Part shown: positions 32,799 through 44,389 of the stretch, piece by piece
How positions within the stretch are numbered: position 1 is the first letter of the stretch
Layout: each line of letters starts with the position of its first letter
DNA from: Neoechinorhynchus agilis
Lineage: Eukaryota > Acanthocephala
Direction of reading: 5' to 3'
Assembly (NCBI GenBank): GCA_051530055.1
Contig: CM121342.1
Coordinates: forward strand, 11,408,001-11,472,000
Length of the DNA stretch: 64,000 nucleotides
Notes under the pieces: generated by a model
Told to the model about the DNA's origin: nothing
What the model saw: only the letters and a program-made list of their open reading frames with translations
Databases searched by the model: none
Made by a program: the position numbers and the translations under genes

Positions 32799-35700
32799 TC
32801 ATTCTTGATTTTTCGATAAGCCGCTAATAAAATTACATAGTTCATAAATGTTCAGACGTTGACCATTTTGAATTCCATAGGTTGCTTTCATGCCCATGGG
32901 ATTGGACGGAGTCATACATTGATCATCGCAAGATTTCCTTAGACACTTATCTATCTCAATTTCAGAAAAGAAGGCAACTGAGGAAGGTAAATCAAGTTCC
33001 ATTCCAATTCGATAGCAGAAAAAAGCTCGAGTCATCATGTTACTGATCTGTAGCGCTAATGCAGCTCGATATTTGTCCGTTTCATCAAGGATGAGATATC
33101 GCACCTCATCGTGGATACTTAGAGTAAGCCTAGCGTTAATTTCGTACTTACAGCACAGCCATTTCATGTTCACCAGTAAAAGATGAAGATAGTCTACAGC
33201 TGAACTCTGCACAACCCAATTAATTCTACTCGTCAAAAAGTCGTCATTCACGTTTCTAGGCTCTAAAGACCGACTTATTTGAGACTTTAAAACCGGTGTT
33301 CGAGGAATATCGCTCATCGCCACTTCTTCAAGAAAATTAAAAAGGGCCGATTCTGAGCCACCGGACCACTTACCATTTCTTCGAATTCCTTTGGTCATTT
33401 CGTACATTTTCTTGATTTTCAATCCACACTCATCACGAGGCATTGATGGATTAAAGCTGGACAAAAGCTGACCAGCAAAGCGCGAACCAGCGCCGTATAT
33501 CCGAGCGTAATTTAACACCTTCGCTTGATCTCTAATAACTCCAATTGTATTAGCCACCGAACTATGTAGATCCGTTCCGAGGGTATGGTTTCCCTGTAGC
33601 AACATCCAACTACTTGCCGTACTGCCATGGACGCCTGAGAAGTATTTATCACCGAATAAAGTGGCGATCCACATCTCCTGCGAATCTACGTCGGCTCCAA
33701 CAAAACACTGATCGTGATTAGCTTGAACAATTGCCTTCAGTTCACTCCCAATTACAGAAGGTTTGGGATTACTCGCGGTTAACCAAGTCCGTTCAACTGC
33801 GCGCCGTGTTATAGTCCCCGATACAATTACCCGGGGTATAATATATGAATCTTCGCCATCTTTACCGATCACCATTTGTGAAATCAGTCGATGAATTGTA
33901 TTTTCCCAATATGAAACCGTTTTTGCATGCTCTATCAGATCCTTTAAACAAAATTCTTCATTCGGCCAACCTGATCTTAGGGCAGCAGTCTCGCAGTTTT
34001 TTGAAAAAGGTTGACTTGCGTACCGAGCAAAGGATTTCGAAAGCGGATTACCCACGTTCGACCTTAACTTATCGGCGTGTGGAATTCTAAAGAACCAACA
34101 ATTTTTAGGAAGGAAGTTAACGTAAGGATATGGCCCGTCGATGGGTAGTAAATAATCGGAATCATTGGATCCATGATAAAGGCACGTGTCCTGCTGAGAT
34201 ATCGGCCTCATCCGCGTCTCGCAAAAACTTTTCCAGATTTCTCGATGTGAATCTCCATTGTCCTGAGTATTAAACGGTTTAGAATTCAAGGAAGTGACAA
34301 TTTGATCCTGATAAGTATTTTCGTCCAGCAATTTTCTTCTAACCTCTTCGAATTTCCCGTTCCCCTGAACTGCACGTATTATATTAAGAACAAGGTCGTC
34401 TTGATCGTGGACCATTGAAACATTCGGGACGATGTAGCCCCACCCTAGTTTTCTATCATGATGTAAGGGATATCCACTCCATGTCATTCGAAGAATCAAC
34501 GGCACACATCGAGACTTGGATGTCATAATATTGCAGTCGCTTATTGATAATCGATAAAAACAAGAGATCTTAACATTCTAAACGAGCCAAAACGGCGGTA
34601 GGCATTTCTAAGGAAAAAATGCAAAGAGCTGCCAAATACCTGCATTCCGAATATGTGCTCTAGTTTTCAATAAGCAAAAAATAAGAATGATCTTCATTGG
34701 AATTCTAAACTATTTTTGATATCAAAAAAGCGAGCACCACAATAGAAACGACTGCTTTAAACTCATCGTAGGCATCCGGGCAAACATCTCGATACCATTT
34801 CGGGTAGCCAACTTTCTTTGGACTTTTCACAGGTAATAGCTTAGCACTTTCCCGCACAACCTTCAATTGCTTACTTTCTTCAGGTTGATCAATTTCATCG
34901 TCTTCTTTCAAGATATTATATTCAACCGCATGAAGTATACTTTTGGAAGACTTCCTATTCAGCTTATAAAGTGTCTCTTGCCTCTCGTAGCTGCAACCCT
35001 CCTCATTTCCAATCAAACCCCAATCCAGCAAGCGCGACCATGGATCGCTTTCATATCCTTTAGGGCACCCCTCTTGAGTAAACGACGATGCTTCACTCAA
35101 CAATCTATTCGACTGCCTAGCCAATGTCTTCTTTATATCAGTTAAAGTATCTTCGTATGACTGTTCTCCGTTTTTTAGGTAAAATTGCCAATTATATTTT
35201 TTAACCGGTAGAAGCATGGTTCCCATTATCAGCGTTCCGGCCATTGTAACAGGATGGGGAAACCTTTCGAGAAAAAGTGGGTAAATTTTCTCGATGACTT
35301 CGGCCGTTGCTGCTGTATCAGTTGCACAATAATGCATCAGGTTTTGGAAACCTTGACAAATCTCTTTCCGTTTGGATCTCAGTTTGTTCAGATCATCTTC
35401 GGGTGAAGCCAAGCGGCCACAAAACACACTCCGTAATTCTTTTGACAACTGCAGTTTGGATTTTCTGCAATATAAGGAATGTACATCGACGAGATTGTTT
35501 GCACTACTCTCATGCATCCACCTGAGATTTGTGATTTTTCCGAATTTTTCAATTTTTTCAAATGAAATAATTGACTGTTAGTGTTAAGCAAGAAGTCAAC
35601 CCTTCCAACACACAACAATCTTTTTCATCTGATTCTTCGTACTTATTCATAACTTTCCTTAAAGTACGCTGATCACTCGTGTATCCCGAAGTGGCGATGT

Positions 35701-36493
35701 GAAGACTCATAGTGTCTAGAAACCTCAAAGAACTCAGTTTACTCTGATACTGTTCACGAATGAAACTCCTATCGAAGCCAATGTTATGCCCGATGAAAAC
35801 GCGCTTCTTAGAGTCCAAATCCATTGGGATAAGATCATCGTGTCGTGTATCGAGGGAATCATGATCTGAAAAAAGTCTCGATGAACACCATGAATACCAT
35901 GAGTCCTTTCCTAAGGCAGTGGCCATGACTGGAAGCTGAAAATGAAAACGGCGTTCGATTGAAAGCATACTAATCACTTCGACGTCAAAGACCAAAGATT
36001 CGTCCTTAGGGTAATCAATTGAACAAGGTTCTGGAGAATAAACTGTCCAGCCGGCTTGCGTGGACCATTGCACTGGAATCTTCGGCAATCCATTAACACG
36101 AAAGGAAGCTATTAACTCGCTTAAACGCTCGGAGTATTCACTTATCTGCAACAACGCAATATTATTAAAATGTTCGTCAAGGTTTCGACCAATCAGTGGA
36201 GGCAATTGGATATTAAGTGGATCTAACAATACTTCACATTCTTCTACCTTTCTATTCTCAATAAATTTGTCCAAATGAGCGTTGATTGTCTTCTGCAAAT
36301 CAGGGTTAACCGGATTGTGGTGTGGTGTACCGGGAAATAGAGCCGCTTTAATGTTGCGTTGAACCATCTCGATTCCCACTGAATTAAAGCGCCGTTTCTC
36401 GGATTTGTATCGAACCGATTGGCGTATTGAACTGGTACATGCAAACAAAGATTTTCTCATTTTAGAAAAATCTACAATGAAATTACGAAGCAT
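32799..36493 (-). CDS. POLG: Mitochondrial DNA polymerase gamma catalytic subunit (three exons)
   Basis: POLG replicates and proofreads mitochondrial DNA. Exon 1 is about 36493 (or 36460) to 35610, exon 2 35521-34756 and exon 3 34532-32799, giving about 1,100-1,130 residues, a little under vertebrate POLG. The N-terminus (MRKSLFACTSSIRQSVRYK) is basic, serine-rich and free of acids, as in a mitochondrial presequence. Exonuclease motifs are LVFDVEVI (Exo I), GHNIGFDRSFI (Exo II) and YCATDTAATAEV (Exo III). Polymerase motifs are GADVDSQEMWIATLFGD (A), RDQAKVLNYARIYGAG (B) and LSIHDEVRYL (C); SNPMGMKATYGI marks the C-terminal region. All catalytic acids are present. The first intron fits GT-AG (about 89 nt). 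The second has inverted-repeat ends. A three-unit tandem repeat starts right at the upstream side of the gene. Confidence 0.96.
34533..34755 (-). other. POLG intron 2 with terminal inverted repeats
   Basis: A 223-nt insertion between DAYDEFK and NIMTSKSRCVPL. The minus-strand ends are GCAGTCGTTTCTATTG and CAATAAGCGACTGC, imperfect inverted repeats. Cutting at the repeat ends keeps IMTSKSR, which aligns with LLSLQMR before the VTPKLM block in other POLG proteins. A GT-AG alternative (GCA|GTCGTT...CCAAG|TCT) also keeps frame but loses those residues. Length and architecture resemble the second POLR3A intron. Confidence 0.55.
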
Positions 36494-36562
36494 CAAGACT
36501 ACAATTGATTTGAACTTTTTGTACAAATGGTGATAAATATTAAAAATAATCCCAAAAAACAC

Positions 36563-37018
36563 TTTTCCATCGGTGGAGTTCTATTGTTCGTTGTAATAAG
36601 ATAAATTCTAAGAAATTTCAGCGATAAAATTTCAATTGTTATTGCGAAAAACTGGATTTAAAAAATTGTCCAAAATCTCAAGTGTTCAGTTATTGATGAT
36701 ATAAACTTTTCGTCTATAAAATATTAATAACCACCGTAAAGTCATAAATTCTAAGTCCGTGCTCAAATTTCGATTATTGCTGAGAAAAGTCTAATTAAAA
36801 ATTGCCTCAATTTTCATTTGTTCGACTATTATCGATAAAAAAAATTAAAAAACGCTTTTCGTCTGTAGGGTTCCAAATGTCATTGCAAAGTAATAAATTC
36901 TAAGAAATTTCCGCGTTAAAATTTGGATTCCTGTTGAGAAAACCAAATTTGATAAATTCCGAATATCTCAATTGTTCAATTAAAATCCTCCACGTGAAAA
37001 ATAAGGCTACAAAACGCC
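36563..37018. repeat. Diverged tandem repeat, three ~150-bp units upstream of POLG
   Basis: Units begin near 36563, 36707 and 36856 with TTTTCCATCGG, TTTTCGTCTATAAAA and TTTTCGTCTGTAGGG. Each contains AATAAATTCTAAG or a near variant, AAAATTT, GAGAAAA and CTCAA-TGTTC in the same order. Identity is moderate, so the array is old. It starts about 70-100 bases from the POLG start codons. Confidence 0.75.
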
Positions 37019-37695
37019 ATTAAGCGGATTATTTTTGCTATTGACAAAGAAGATAAAGTGAATAATCATCGATAGAAAATCCTTCGGGATGACAGAGTTG
37101 TGGCGATCATATTCCCCCCGATAAAAAATATTTTATTGAATTGCAAAATGCTTTATCCGAGAGATTACGATAGCCACACATCTCCAACAAAAAGATTCTT
37201 CGAAATAATGTGATATTTCCTCAAACAATGTGAATTATCCTCAAAGCTTGAACCTTTCGGGGTTCATTAAAATTGCACTTGACGAAATTATTAAAATGCT
37301 TGAACTTAAATTCATATTGGACAATAAAAGTTGATTTCAATTTTCAAGATCTTAGCAATACTGAGATTTTCCAGAAGAATTTTTAGGCATCTTCCTTATT
37401 TAGGCGATGATTGATAAATTATCATCGTATGGATGAATGAGGTATTTGTGTGCGTTTGTAAACGCGGAAATCATTTTAGAATTGAGTTCATGGTTGCATC
37501 TTGGCTTGACTATGTCACCTATTATAGTTGACACTCGAGAAGTAGCGCTTTCCGTTAGTTTTAAGACTTCCAAGATTGTTCTTTTAATGCTATTAGGAGC
37601 CAATTAAGTTTTAAGATCCATGTCTCTCGAATTTCATCGAGAAAGAAACGGTGTTCAAATTAGATATGTGGAAGTGGGGAAAATTATATATCAAA
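37019..37695. other. Unassigned interval
   Basis: AT-rich, no supported gene. An open minus-strand frame at 37400-37603 shows no family motif and may belong to the 3' flank of the PLE piece. Confidence 0.35.
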
Positions 37696-37699
37696 GAAT

Positions 37700-37741
37700 G
37701 ATTGAAATATTTCGTCCAATCACGCTGGACTTCTTTAGTTA
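37700..37741 (-). repeat. PLE 3' hairpin motif, hammerhead-like
   Basis: The minus strand reads CTAAAGAAGTCCAGCGTGAT then TGGACGAAATATTTCAATC. The GTCCA/TGGAC stem is directly followed by GAAA, and CTAAAGA differs at one base from the hammerhead CTGANGA. Confidence 0.55.
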
Positions 37742-38306
37742 ATTATCTAAAAAGGAATTGGAAACATCATTTTTTTTCAGGAAGTATCCTCAAATTCAGG
37801 GAATAATCTGTCTTGTTTCCCTCGAAAGTATTGGCTCCCTGAATGTACATGGCCTCGATAATAACACGCTCAACCTTGTGGTCATTGCGTTCCAACAAAT
37901 ATGCTTCGTTAATATCGATCTTATGGCCCGCATTCAGAGAGTGGGAAACCAAAGCGGAGTTCATATCCTGTTTCCTCAGTGAATAGCGATGTTCCCTCAT
38001 CCTCCTCTCAAAGTTATTTGTCTGGCCAATATAGCAGCGATCACAATCCGAACAAGGTATTCTATATACCGCACCATTTGGGCCTTCACGAATGCTTGGA
38101 CAGATCAGGCTATGAAGATCATTCCTTCGTTTGGAATAGACGAGCGTGCGTTTGCTCTGGTGGCCTGCCAATAGGACTCTGGATAAACTCTGATAGGAGG
38201 AATCATCAATAAACGGCAACTCAAGAAACACACGATCCTTATCAGATTTCAAAACTGTCGGCCTCCCGTACCTAGCGCTCCTGATCACCTTCTTAACCAG
38301 ATTCAA
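37700..38306 (-). mobile_element. PLE-2: Penelope-like element 3' half with intact-looking GIY-YIG
   Basis: The minus-strand frame 38306-37767 (179 codons) has the PLE linker VFLELPFIDD and then a GIY-YIG endonuclease: GAVYRIPCSDCDRCYIGQT, RRMREHRYSLR with the conserved Arg, and the late Glu in VERVIIEAMYI. Paired Cys before YIG are typical of the PLE endonuclease. The RT half is missing; the 5' end joins a Gypsy fragment at about 38305. The 3' flank at 37700-37740 carries the hairpin-plus-CGAAA motif. Confidence 0.85.
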
Positions 38307-40012
38307 TAGCCATCCGCGGATAAAAATCTATTTATCGTTATCTTAAAATCACCACAAATGCGCACTTTGTTATTTGGTTTTCGTATGACCACTATTAGAG
38401 TGGCCCATTCCACATTTCCTATAGATTCATTCACCGGCTCTAATATTCCTTCGTTGATCAATCTATCTACTTCTCTCTTTGCTGGGATTTCAAGGGCACA
38501 TGGTATTCTGCGACTACTTGCAACTATCGGCTCTGCGTTTCGTCTTAATTGTAATTTCACAATCATATCTTTGATGGGTTCTCTCTTTTTGATAAACACC
38601 ACTTCATGTACCCTCAAACAACAACGAACCTTTTCTTCATCTGTCACGTTATTTATCGCATTCACATATACTCCTCGGGGCATGTTCAATCCGAATTTTT
38701 GACACCATGGTAAACCGAACAGACATTTATCGGCGCTTTCCACGACTGTTGCTTTTACCTGTCTCTTCATATTTCTTAGTTGTACACTAATTCTGCACTC
38801 TACAAGGCTATGAATTCTCGATCCACCGAAACTTATCAATATTTTACTCCGTCTTAAAGTCGGCTGTCCAATCGCCTCCCAAACGGATCGAGAAATAATG
38901 CTCACATCGGCGCCCGTATCGAATTGCATCTTTGTTCGCACATTATTCAAACGTACGGTCACCCATGCCTGTTCGTTCTTTCTGTTATCAGCTCCATTGA
39001 CTTTGAAGATCTCTACTTCGCCATCGCTAGATTCCAAATTTTCGTCTTGAATCAGGTTTACCTGCTGCGTTCGACATTTGCTAGCGAAGTATCCAATTTT
39101 CCCGCACTTAAAGCATTTGCGTCCCTTTGAACGGCATTCTTGATTTCTATCATGGTCGTAACCGCAACGCGGGCAGCCCCTATTATTTTCCACTCTATAT
39201 CTTCGTCGCTCTTTTCGATCTTTCTCCAGTTTGAAAATTTTATCTTCTGGCTCTGATTCCTGCTTTGGAATGATGGCCATCGCTCTTGTAGCCGCCTCGT
39301 ACCTCTGAGCGACTTGTTGCAAAATTTCAAAGGTGAGGTTTTCTTCTTGTAGGGCAGATCTTCTGATCGCTTCGTGTGGTGTATTCAGCACCACGTGATC
39401 TCGAATTCTGGCTGCCAATGCGTCTTCCTCGGTTTGAATATCTTCTTTGAAAAAAGAACATCCTTCGCCAACTCCCTTCAGCTCCGCAAACCACTCTTCG
39501 TAGCTTTGGTTCGACTTCATTTTCATCTGCGCGAATCGATACCTGCTTGTTACCTCGTGCTCATATCCTCCAGCTAATTTTCCGATTATCTCTATTATCT
39601 TATCATATGCCACCTCCGATATTTTCTCGCGAGTGACAAACTTGGTCAATTGACGAAAAGTTTTCGGTCCCATCCATGACAACAAACATGCTTTTTTTGT
39701 CTTTGGATCAGTTACCTTGCACCATTCGAAGTGCTGCTCCATTTGCAATATGTAATCTCTCCAATTCTCATCCTCTCCAAACGGTCGGAACGCCGATATT
39801 TCTGCTTCTCTCTTTTTTTTCTGATCCACCAAAAGCTCGATGAGTCTGGCCTGCTGCTTCACTATTTGTTCGATCCCATCGCTGTCACCAATAAATATCA
39901 TGAGCAGAGTTACAACAACTTTTTTATATTCACCCTTGCACGCTATCACTACTATATATATCATGTGTATTTGCGTCACCATGCAAATCATGGCATCTGC
40001 GTCTCTACGCAA
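38303..40012 (-). mobile_element. Gypsy-2: gag-protease-RT 5' half of an LTR element (fossil)
   Basis: A 569-codon frame of a Gypsy/Ty3-group element. Visible are a gag capsid-like region (WRDYILQMEQHFEW), a zinc knuckle (CFKCGKIGYFASKC), a retropepsin site (FDTGADVSIIS) and the start of RT (ICGDFKITINRFL). The rest of pol is missing, and the element ends abruptly against PLE-2. Sequence to about 40100 on its upstream side may be leader or LTR, but no partner LTR was found. It is a truncated fossil of uncertain age. Confidence 0.85.
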
Positions 40013-41008
40013 ATCACTACAGGAGGTACCGGACTAATTGACTGGATGTGTTATTTAAAAGTCTTCACGGTGGGGTAAAACGTTCTGTAAGGACATTTTG
40101 AACATAGATTAGTTTGTCTAATGATGGCTCCTAAGGAGATTTCTTGCTGATTGTAACTTTTTCCATCGTGTTCAATCTCGATAGATTCCTTTAATTATTG
40201 TGATCGCTACGATATTCGAATTTAAAGGCTAGATCTTATATTTTGTCGAAATGCAAAAATTTAAAAAGTCAAAAGCGAGACAATAAAAACTCACATCAGT
40301 TTCACGCTCTTCGGGATAAATGGCGTTCGTTTCGACATTTAGGATTTTTTTGTCTTAGTGAATATTTACGACATGATCGCCACGGGTTGCTCGAAAATTA
40401 CATGAAAGATGGAATTGGTAACCAAAAACAACATTTTTAATATTTAGATCACATGGAAAAATTTTCGTTTATTTATTTCGTTGTATCCATAAGGCTATTC
40501 TGTAAAAAGCGAAAAGGTCAGCGAACTAATTCACAGTCTCGATTTCTGTCTAAAATTGATATTTATCAAGCGTTCAATCGAGAACTAGAAGACTCCGACA
40601 ATTCGCGATTATTTTCATTAAACTCAAACGTTGCACATCTTTGACGACCGAGCAGTTGAAGCAATGGAATGCGAATGGAAGGTGGGCCAATACAAGCAAT
40701 CGCTTATTTACCTGGCCATTGATTATGACACAAAACGTTTGCCAAAACACTGCTCAAGACAAGAGCATCGCATGAACTGACATGAACTGCAAGAATACTT
40801 TGAAAACAATGTCAACAATAAACAATTGAGTATAAATGCATCCTATATCAATGTTTGAAGACGGTGTGAATTTAAGGATCCACTTGCGAGCTATTCGAAC
40901 CGAGGATACAATATCACACTCATCTCTTTTCATTCATGGCACAAATAACGATGGAGAATACCAAGCGAGCGGGGGTTCTCGGCCACAATAATAAAGTTTA
41001 TATATCCT

Positions 41009-41485
41009 GGGAGACCTAATTAGCGAAGGCAGCTTCGGGCAGATCCTCAAATGCAAACAAAAATGATCTAACCGCAACCTCGCAGTTATGATCTTAAAGA
41101 AAGCGATTGGGAACTTCGAAATAATTGGTTGTGAAGTCAAGATGTTTAAGGCAATAAAAGAGGCCGATGGATTACGAGCTAATATTGCAGTTCCCCTCGA
41201 AATGTTAAAGTATTGAGGTCATCAGTGCATGATTCTTGAACGCTACGAAATGGACCTTCATGTGTTTGTAAACACATTTGGACCAATGCAAATCAATCGG
41301 TTGTTCTCCTTGGCATATCAAATGTTGCGAACATTAGAGAAGCTAAAAGATCTTAACATTGTTCATTGCTTGAACTTATCCCAGAGATCGAGTTTATTCC
41401 ACTGTCGCTATCAAGCAAAAATGGGAGCGTCGCTCAAGTTTTCGAATAACGAGCGGCGATCATCTTCGTGTTTTCTACGATGAAA
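41009..41485 (+). pseudogene. Protein kinase fragment (CMGC-like), copy 2
   Basis: Same fragment as at 29030-29478, with the glycine-loop remnant, MILERYEMDLHVFVN, LFSLAYQMLRTLEKL and VHCLNLSQRSSLFHC. The catalytic Asp is missing, and stops occur near the ATP lysine and before MILERYEM. It ends near SSSCFLR, after which copy 1 and copy 2 part. Confidence 0.7.
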
Positions 41486-42621
41486 AGAATCTGTATGATT
41501 ATGTGGAGGTGAGCATTAACGGAAACGGTAAATATTTAGAAACGTTGTTATGAGCAAAGTATTTGGCGTTAGAGGCGAAAACGTTCCTTCTTCAAACATT
41601 GTATAAAAAGTGAAGTTTTATTAACGATTTGAGAGACAATCTATTACCCAATTCCTAAAAAGTCAAAAATTTAAAGCAGATAAAATAAAAATGTTTCAAG
41701 TTTTTCATCTCGCAATCACACTACAATTCGAGCATTCTTGGAAATCAAAAATCGCGTTGCTCTGTGTTTAAAATAAGATCAAACTTGCCAACTAAATTCT
41801 TTTACGCGAATGCAAATCTTAAAGACTATAATTAATTATTTATAAAACAAAGACTTCTTTTGGCATTCAAATACTTTACCTAATAAATAGAGATTGTAAA
41901 ATTTCTTTAAGATTGTGTTAATTTTAATTCAACTTTTACGCGAGGCCACAGTGGGATATTTTAATTTTCTTTTTTTTGAAATTGCCTCCATTTATATTAA
42001 AATGAGCTTAGAGGTCCGAAGATAAATCTACAAATAATGAACGATCGACTCCTCGCTTTGGTGCGCAATTACGCTATTCACACTCATTGGCGATAATTTA
42101 TTACACTTTTTGTGTAGTTTGTCACAACGTGTTTTTTTATTATTTTAATAGTTTTCCTTGATTGTATACTTTCGAAATGAGAGAATATTGTTGAGTTGTT
42201 TGCTCATCCTAATGAATTCGATTTTTTATGTTGCGAAAAAACTACAATAATTTATTATAAGTTCGATATTTCAGAACATACAAGCAAACCGGACTTTTTC
42301 TTCGTTAACTTTAGGAAGCAGTTTCTTAGGTCATAAAAGAAACACTTTATTAATTTACTATTCAACCGGACAAGTTTTTCATTTAAAAAGCTCATCCCAA
42401 TGAATTCGACTTCTTTTTTGTTGCGAAAAAAAGTTGCTTGTATTTGCTTAAATATCGATTTGTATATTTTAATTTTTTCCACCATATATAAATGGCGTGA
42501 ACAATTTCACGTTCAAGCAATTCGATTTCTTATGCTTTCCGAGCGAAGTAAGAGACTCAGCTTTTATATTTTACGATTCGCGAATGTCGAGAAGTGGGCA
42601 AAACGTTCTTGAAGAAAGAGT

Positions 42622-43452
42622 TTGACATTCAGCGTCGTAACTTGGGTGTATGTGGTTGAATCGTCGATGGGTCACGAGTGTGCGTACTTTTTTGTTTCTA
42701 TATACAACTCTTATTACAAAAACTTGCTTCAAGCAATAATGCGTAGAAGAGGTTGGTACAGCCTATTGTTTTCATCGGCTGTAGTTCATGGAATTGTAAG
42801 TATAATGGCAGGGTTTGCTCTTTTGGGTAGCCGAAGGTATGTTCCGAGCGAGGAGAAATCGAGAATAAAATTTGAACAAAGTCGTGTAACGTTCTCCATT
42901 TGGTTCGTTATCAATTGCATTACCTTCGCTTTTAAATGGATCTGCGTATTTGTTTTAAAAACCTACAGATCTTCTGCACGTGGACGTTTAAAAAATAGAA
43001 TAGTCAATGGAATCTACATTGCTTTTATCGGTTTCATCCTGATGGCTTTCGTCCTTTCCTTACTCTGTCTTGGTTTACTGTATGATGTGATGTTACCTAT
43101 TTCTAAAAGCCAACAGGTAGCGACCATACGAATTACGTTTATGGACTTATGGATAATTCTAATTGTTAATATTATCTGCTATGGATTTTCATTAACTGCA
43201 GCCATTAATCTGATCATGGAAATGATCGGTTGATCGGATTAAGGAGCGAGTTGTAACCATCTAATCCACCGAGTAAAAGATCCAGAAACGATTGAGCAAC
43301 CTAATGTTTATGTACAACCTCCAGAGTATATTGAGATGAATGAACCGGATGTGCCATCTTTTGTCTATAGGATGAGTCCCATCGATGAACGTCCTACGTT
43401 GAGACCAGAACGATGTAGTCGATGTGACACGAACGATAATGAGAGGTTTTGA
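42622..43452 (+). CDS. Four-TM membrane protein with PPxY tail, copy 2
   Basis: Paralogue of 30082-30912 with the same frame structure: 203 codons, TGA and TAA at the same places, then an open tail ending at 43452 with QPPEY (PPxY kept). The 45-nt GT-AG intron candidate (about 43229-43273) is conserved. Residues 1-90 differ from copy 1 at one position, residues 91-203 at about 30. Four hydrophobic segments are kept in spite of the changes, including charge changes between them. Conservation of the frame and tail in both copies argues that both are or recently were functional. Subcellular site is unknown; PPxY suggests binding of a NEDD4-type ubiquitin ligase. Confidence 0.65.
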
Positions 43453-43556
43453 GCGCAATCGCGGAGATTCGGACTGATTTTGATTGTATTTTAAATCAAC
43501 TTCATTTGAGATGCTGTGCTTTTTTGCGAATTCGCCGTCAGTGGGGCGATTTGGGG

Positions 43557-44389
43557 TTTTAGATTGGTTATCACTCTTGAGATTATAACTAGCTATCTAA
43601 TTTGTAATCGAGAAAATACACGAATGTTCGATTTCCGTGCATTACAATTCCGTTAGTGAATATCTACTGGAAAATTTTTTGGATTCGGTTTTTCTTTTTT
43701 TGCATGCATGAATGAACGGTCATTCGATACTCTCAATTTTATCAGAAATTAATGTTCGTAAAGTATTGAGGGCGCCATAAAGACCTTTTTGATAGTTCTG
43801 TATTATCTTAACTTAGATGGCTCACAATGCAAGGTGCATTACTGAAACACATTTCTATCTTCGACTATCTATTCACGATATTGGTTTTCTGAACATCATT
43901 TTGGATCTATTAGTAGGCAGCTTAATCGACGGCCAAGACTTCAATGGTTTCAAAAGCCCTGAGAATTTTATATACGCATCGGATAGCAATTATTTTTGGT
44001 TTATAAGATAATGTTCCTGAAAGGATGCTTACTGTTTCGAATCACACGTAATCTGATTTTAAGGGTGATTATGTACAATTCCCCATTTTTATACCTCACT
44101 TCGTTTTGCGTTTCCTTCTATTAAGGTCATCAGCATTGTTTAGATTATTTTATTAGCTGCGGACGACTACATCAACAATGCCAAAATTTTTGTAGATGAT
44201 ATCTAATTTGATCGTCGTGCATTTTGTTTATTGGGTTGCAGCACACGAGAAATTGAAGCTTTTGGTCTTACGAACCTTAATTTAATGTCTTAAAAAATAA
44301 TCCAAAGGGTATTGTATCCATGAAAATTCCATTGGGTGACAATGTACTATTTTCTGTGATTTTAAATGATAATATGTGTTTTTTTCGCA
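43557..44389. other. Unassigned interval
   Basis: AT-rich, with one open plus frame at 43817-44011 (64 codons) that has no recognisable family. No repeats shared with the rest of the window were noticed. Confidence 0.35.

Larger units (their letters stand above)
40215..43556 (+). repeat. Segmental duplication, copy 2 (longest)
   Basis: 40215-40870 is shared with 48265-49075, and 40852-43556 is shared with 28872-31020. This copy therefore spans the whole repeat unit: AT-rich left part, kinase fragment, about 550 extra bases (about 41475-42030) absent from copy 1, spacer, and four-TM gene. Identity with copy 1 is very high outside part of the four-TM gene. The right edge (GATTTGGGGTT) coincides with the end of copy 1. 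Confidence 0.88.

Noticed and set aside
43817-44011. 64-codon plus-strand ORF as a gene
   Set aside because: No start context, family, signal peptide or partner exon; length is within chance for this base composition.
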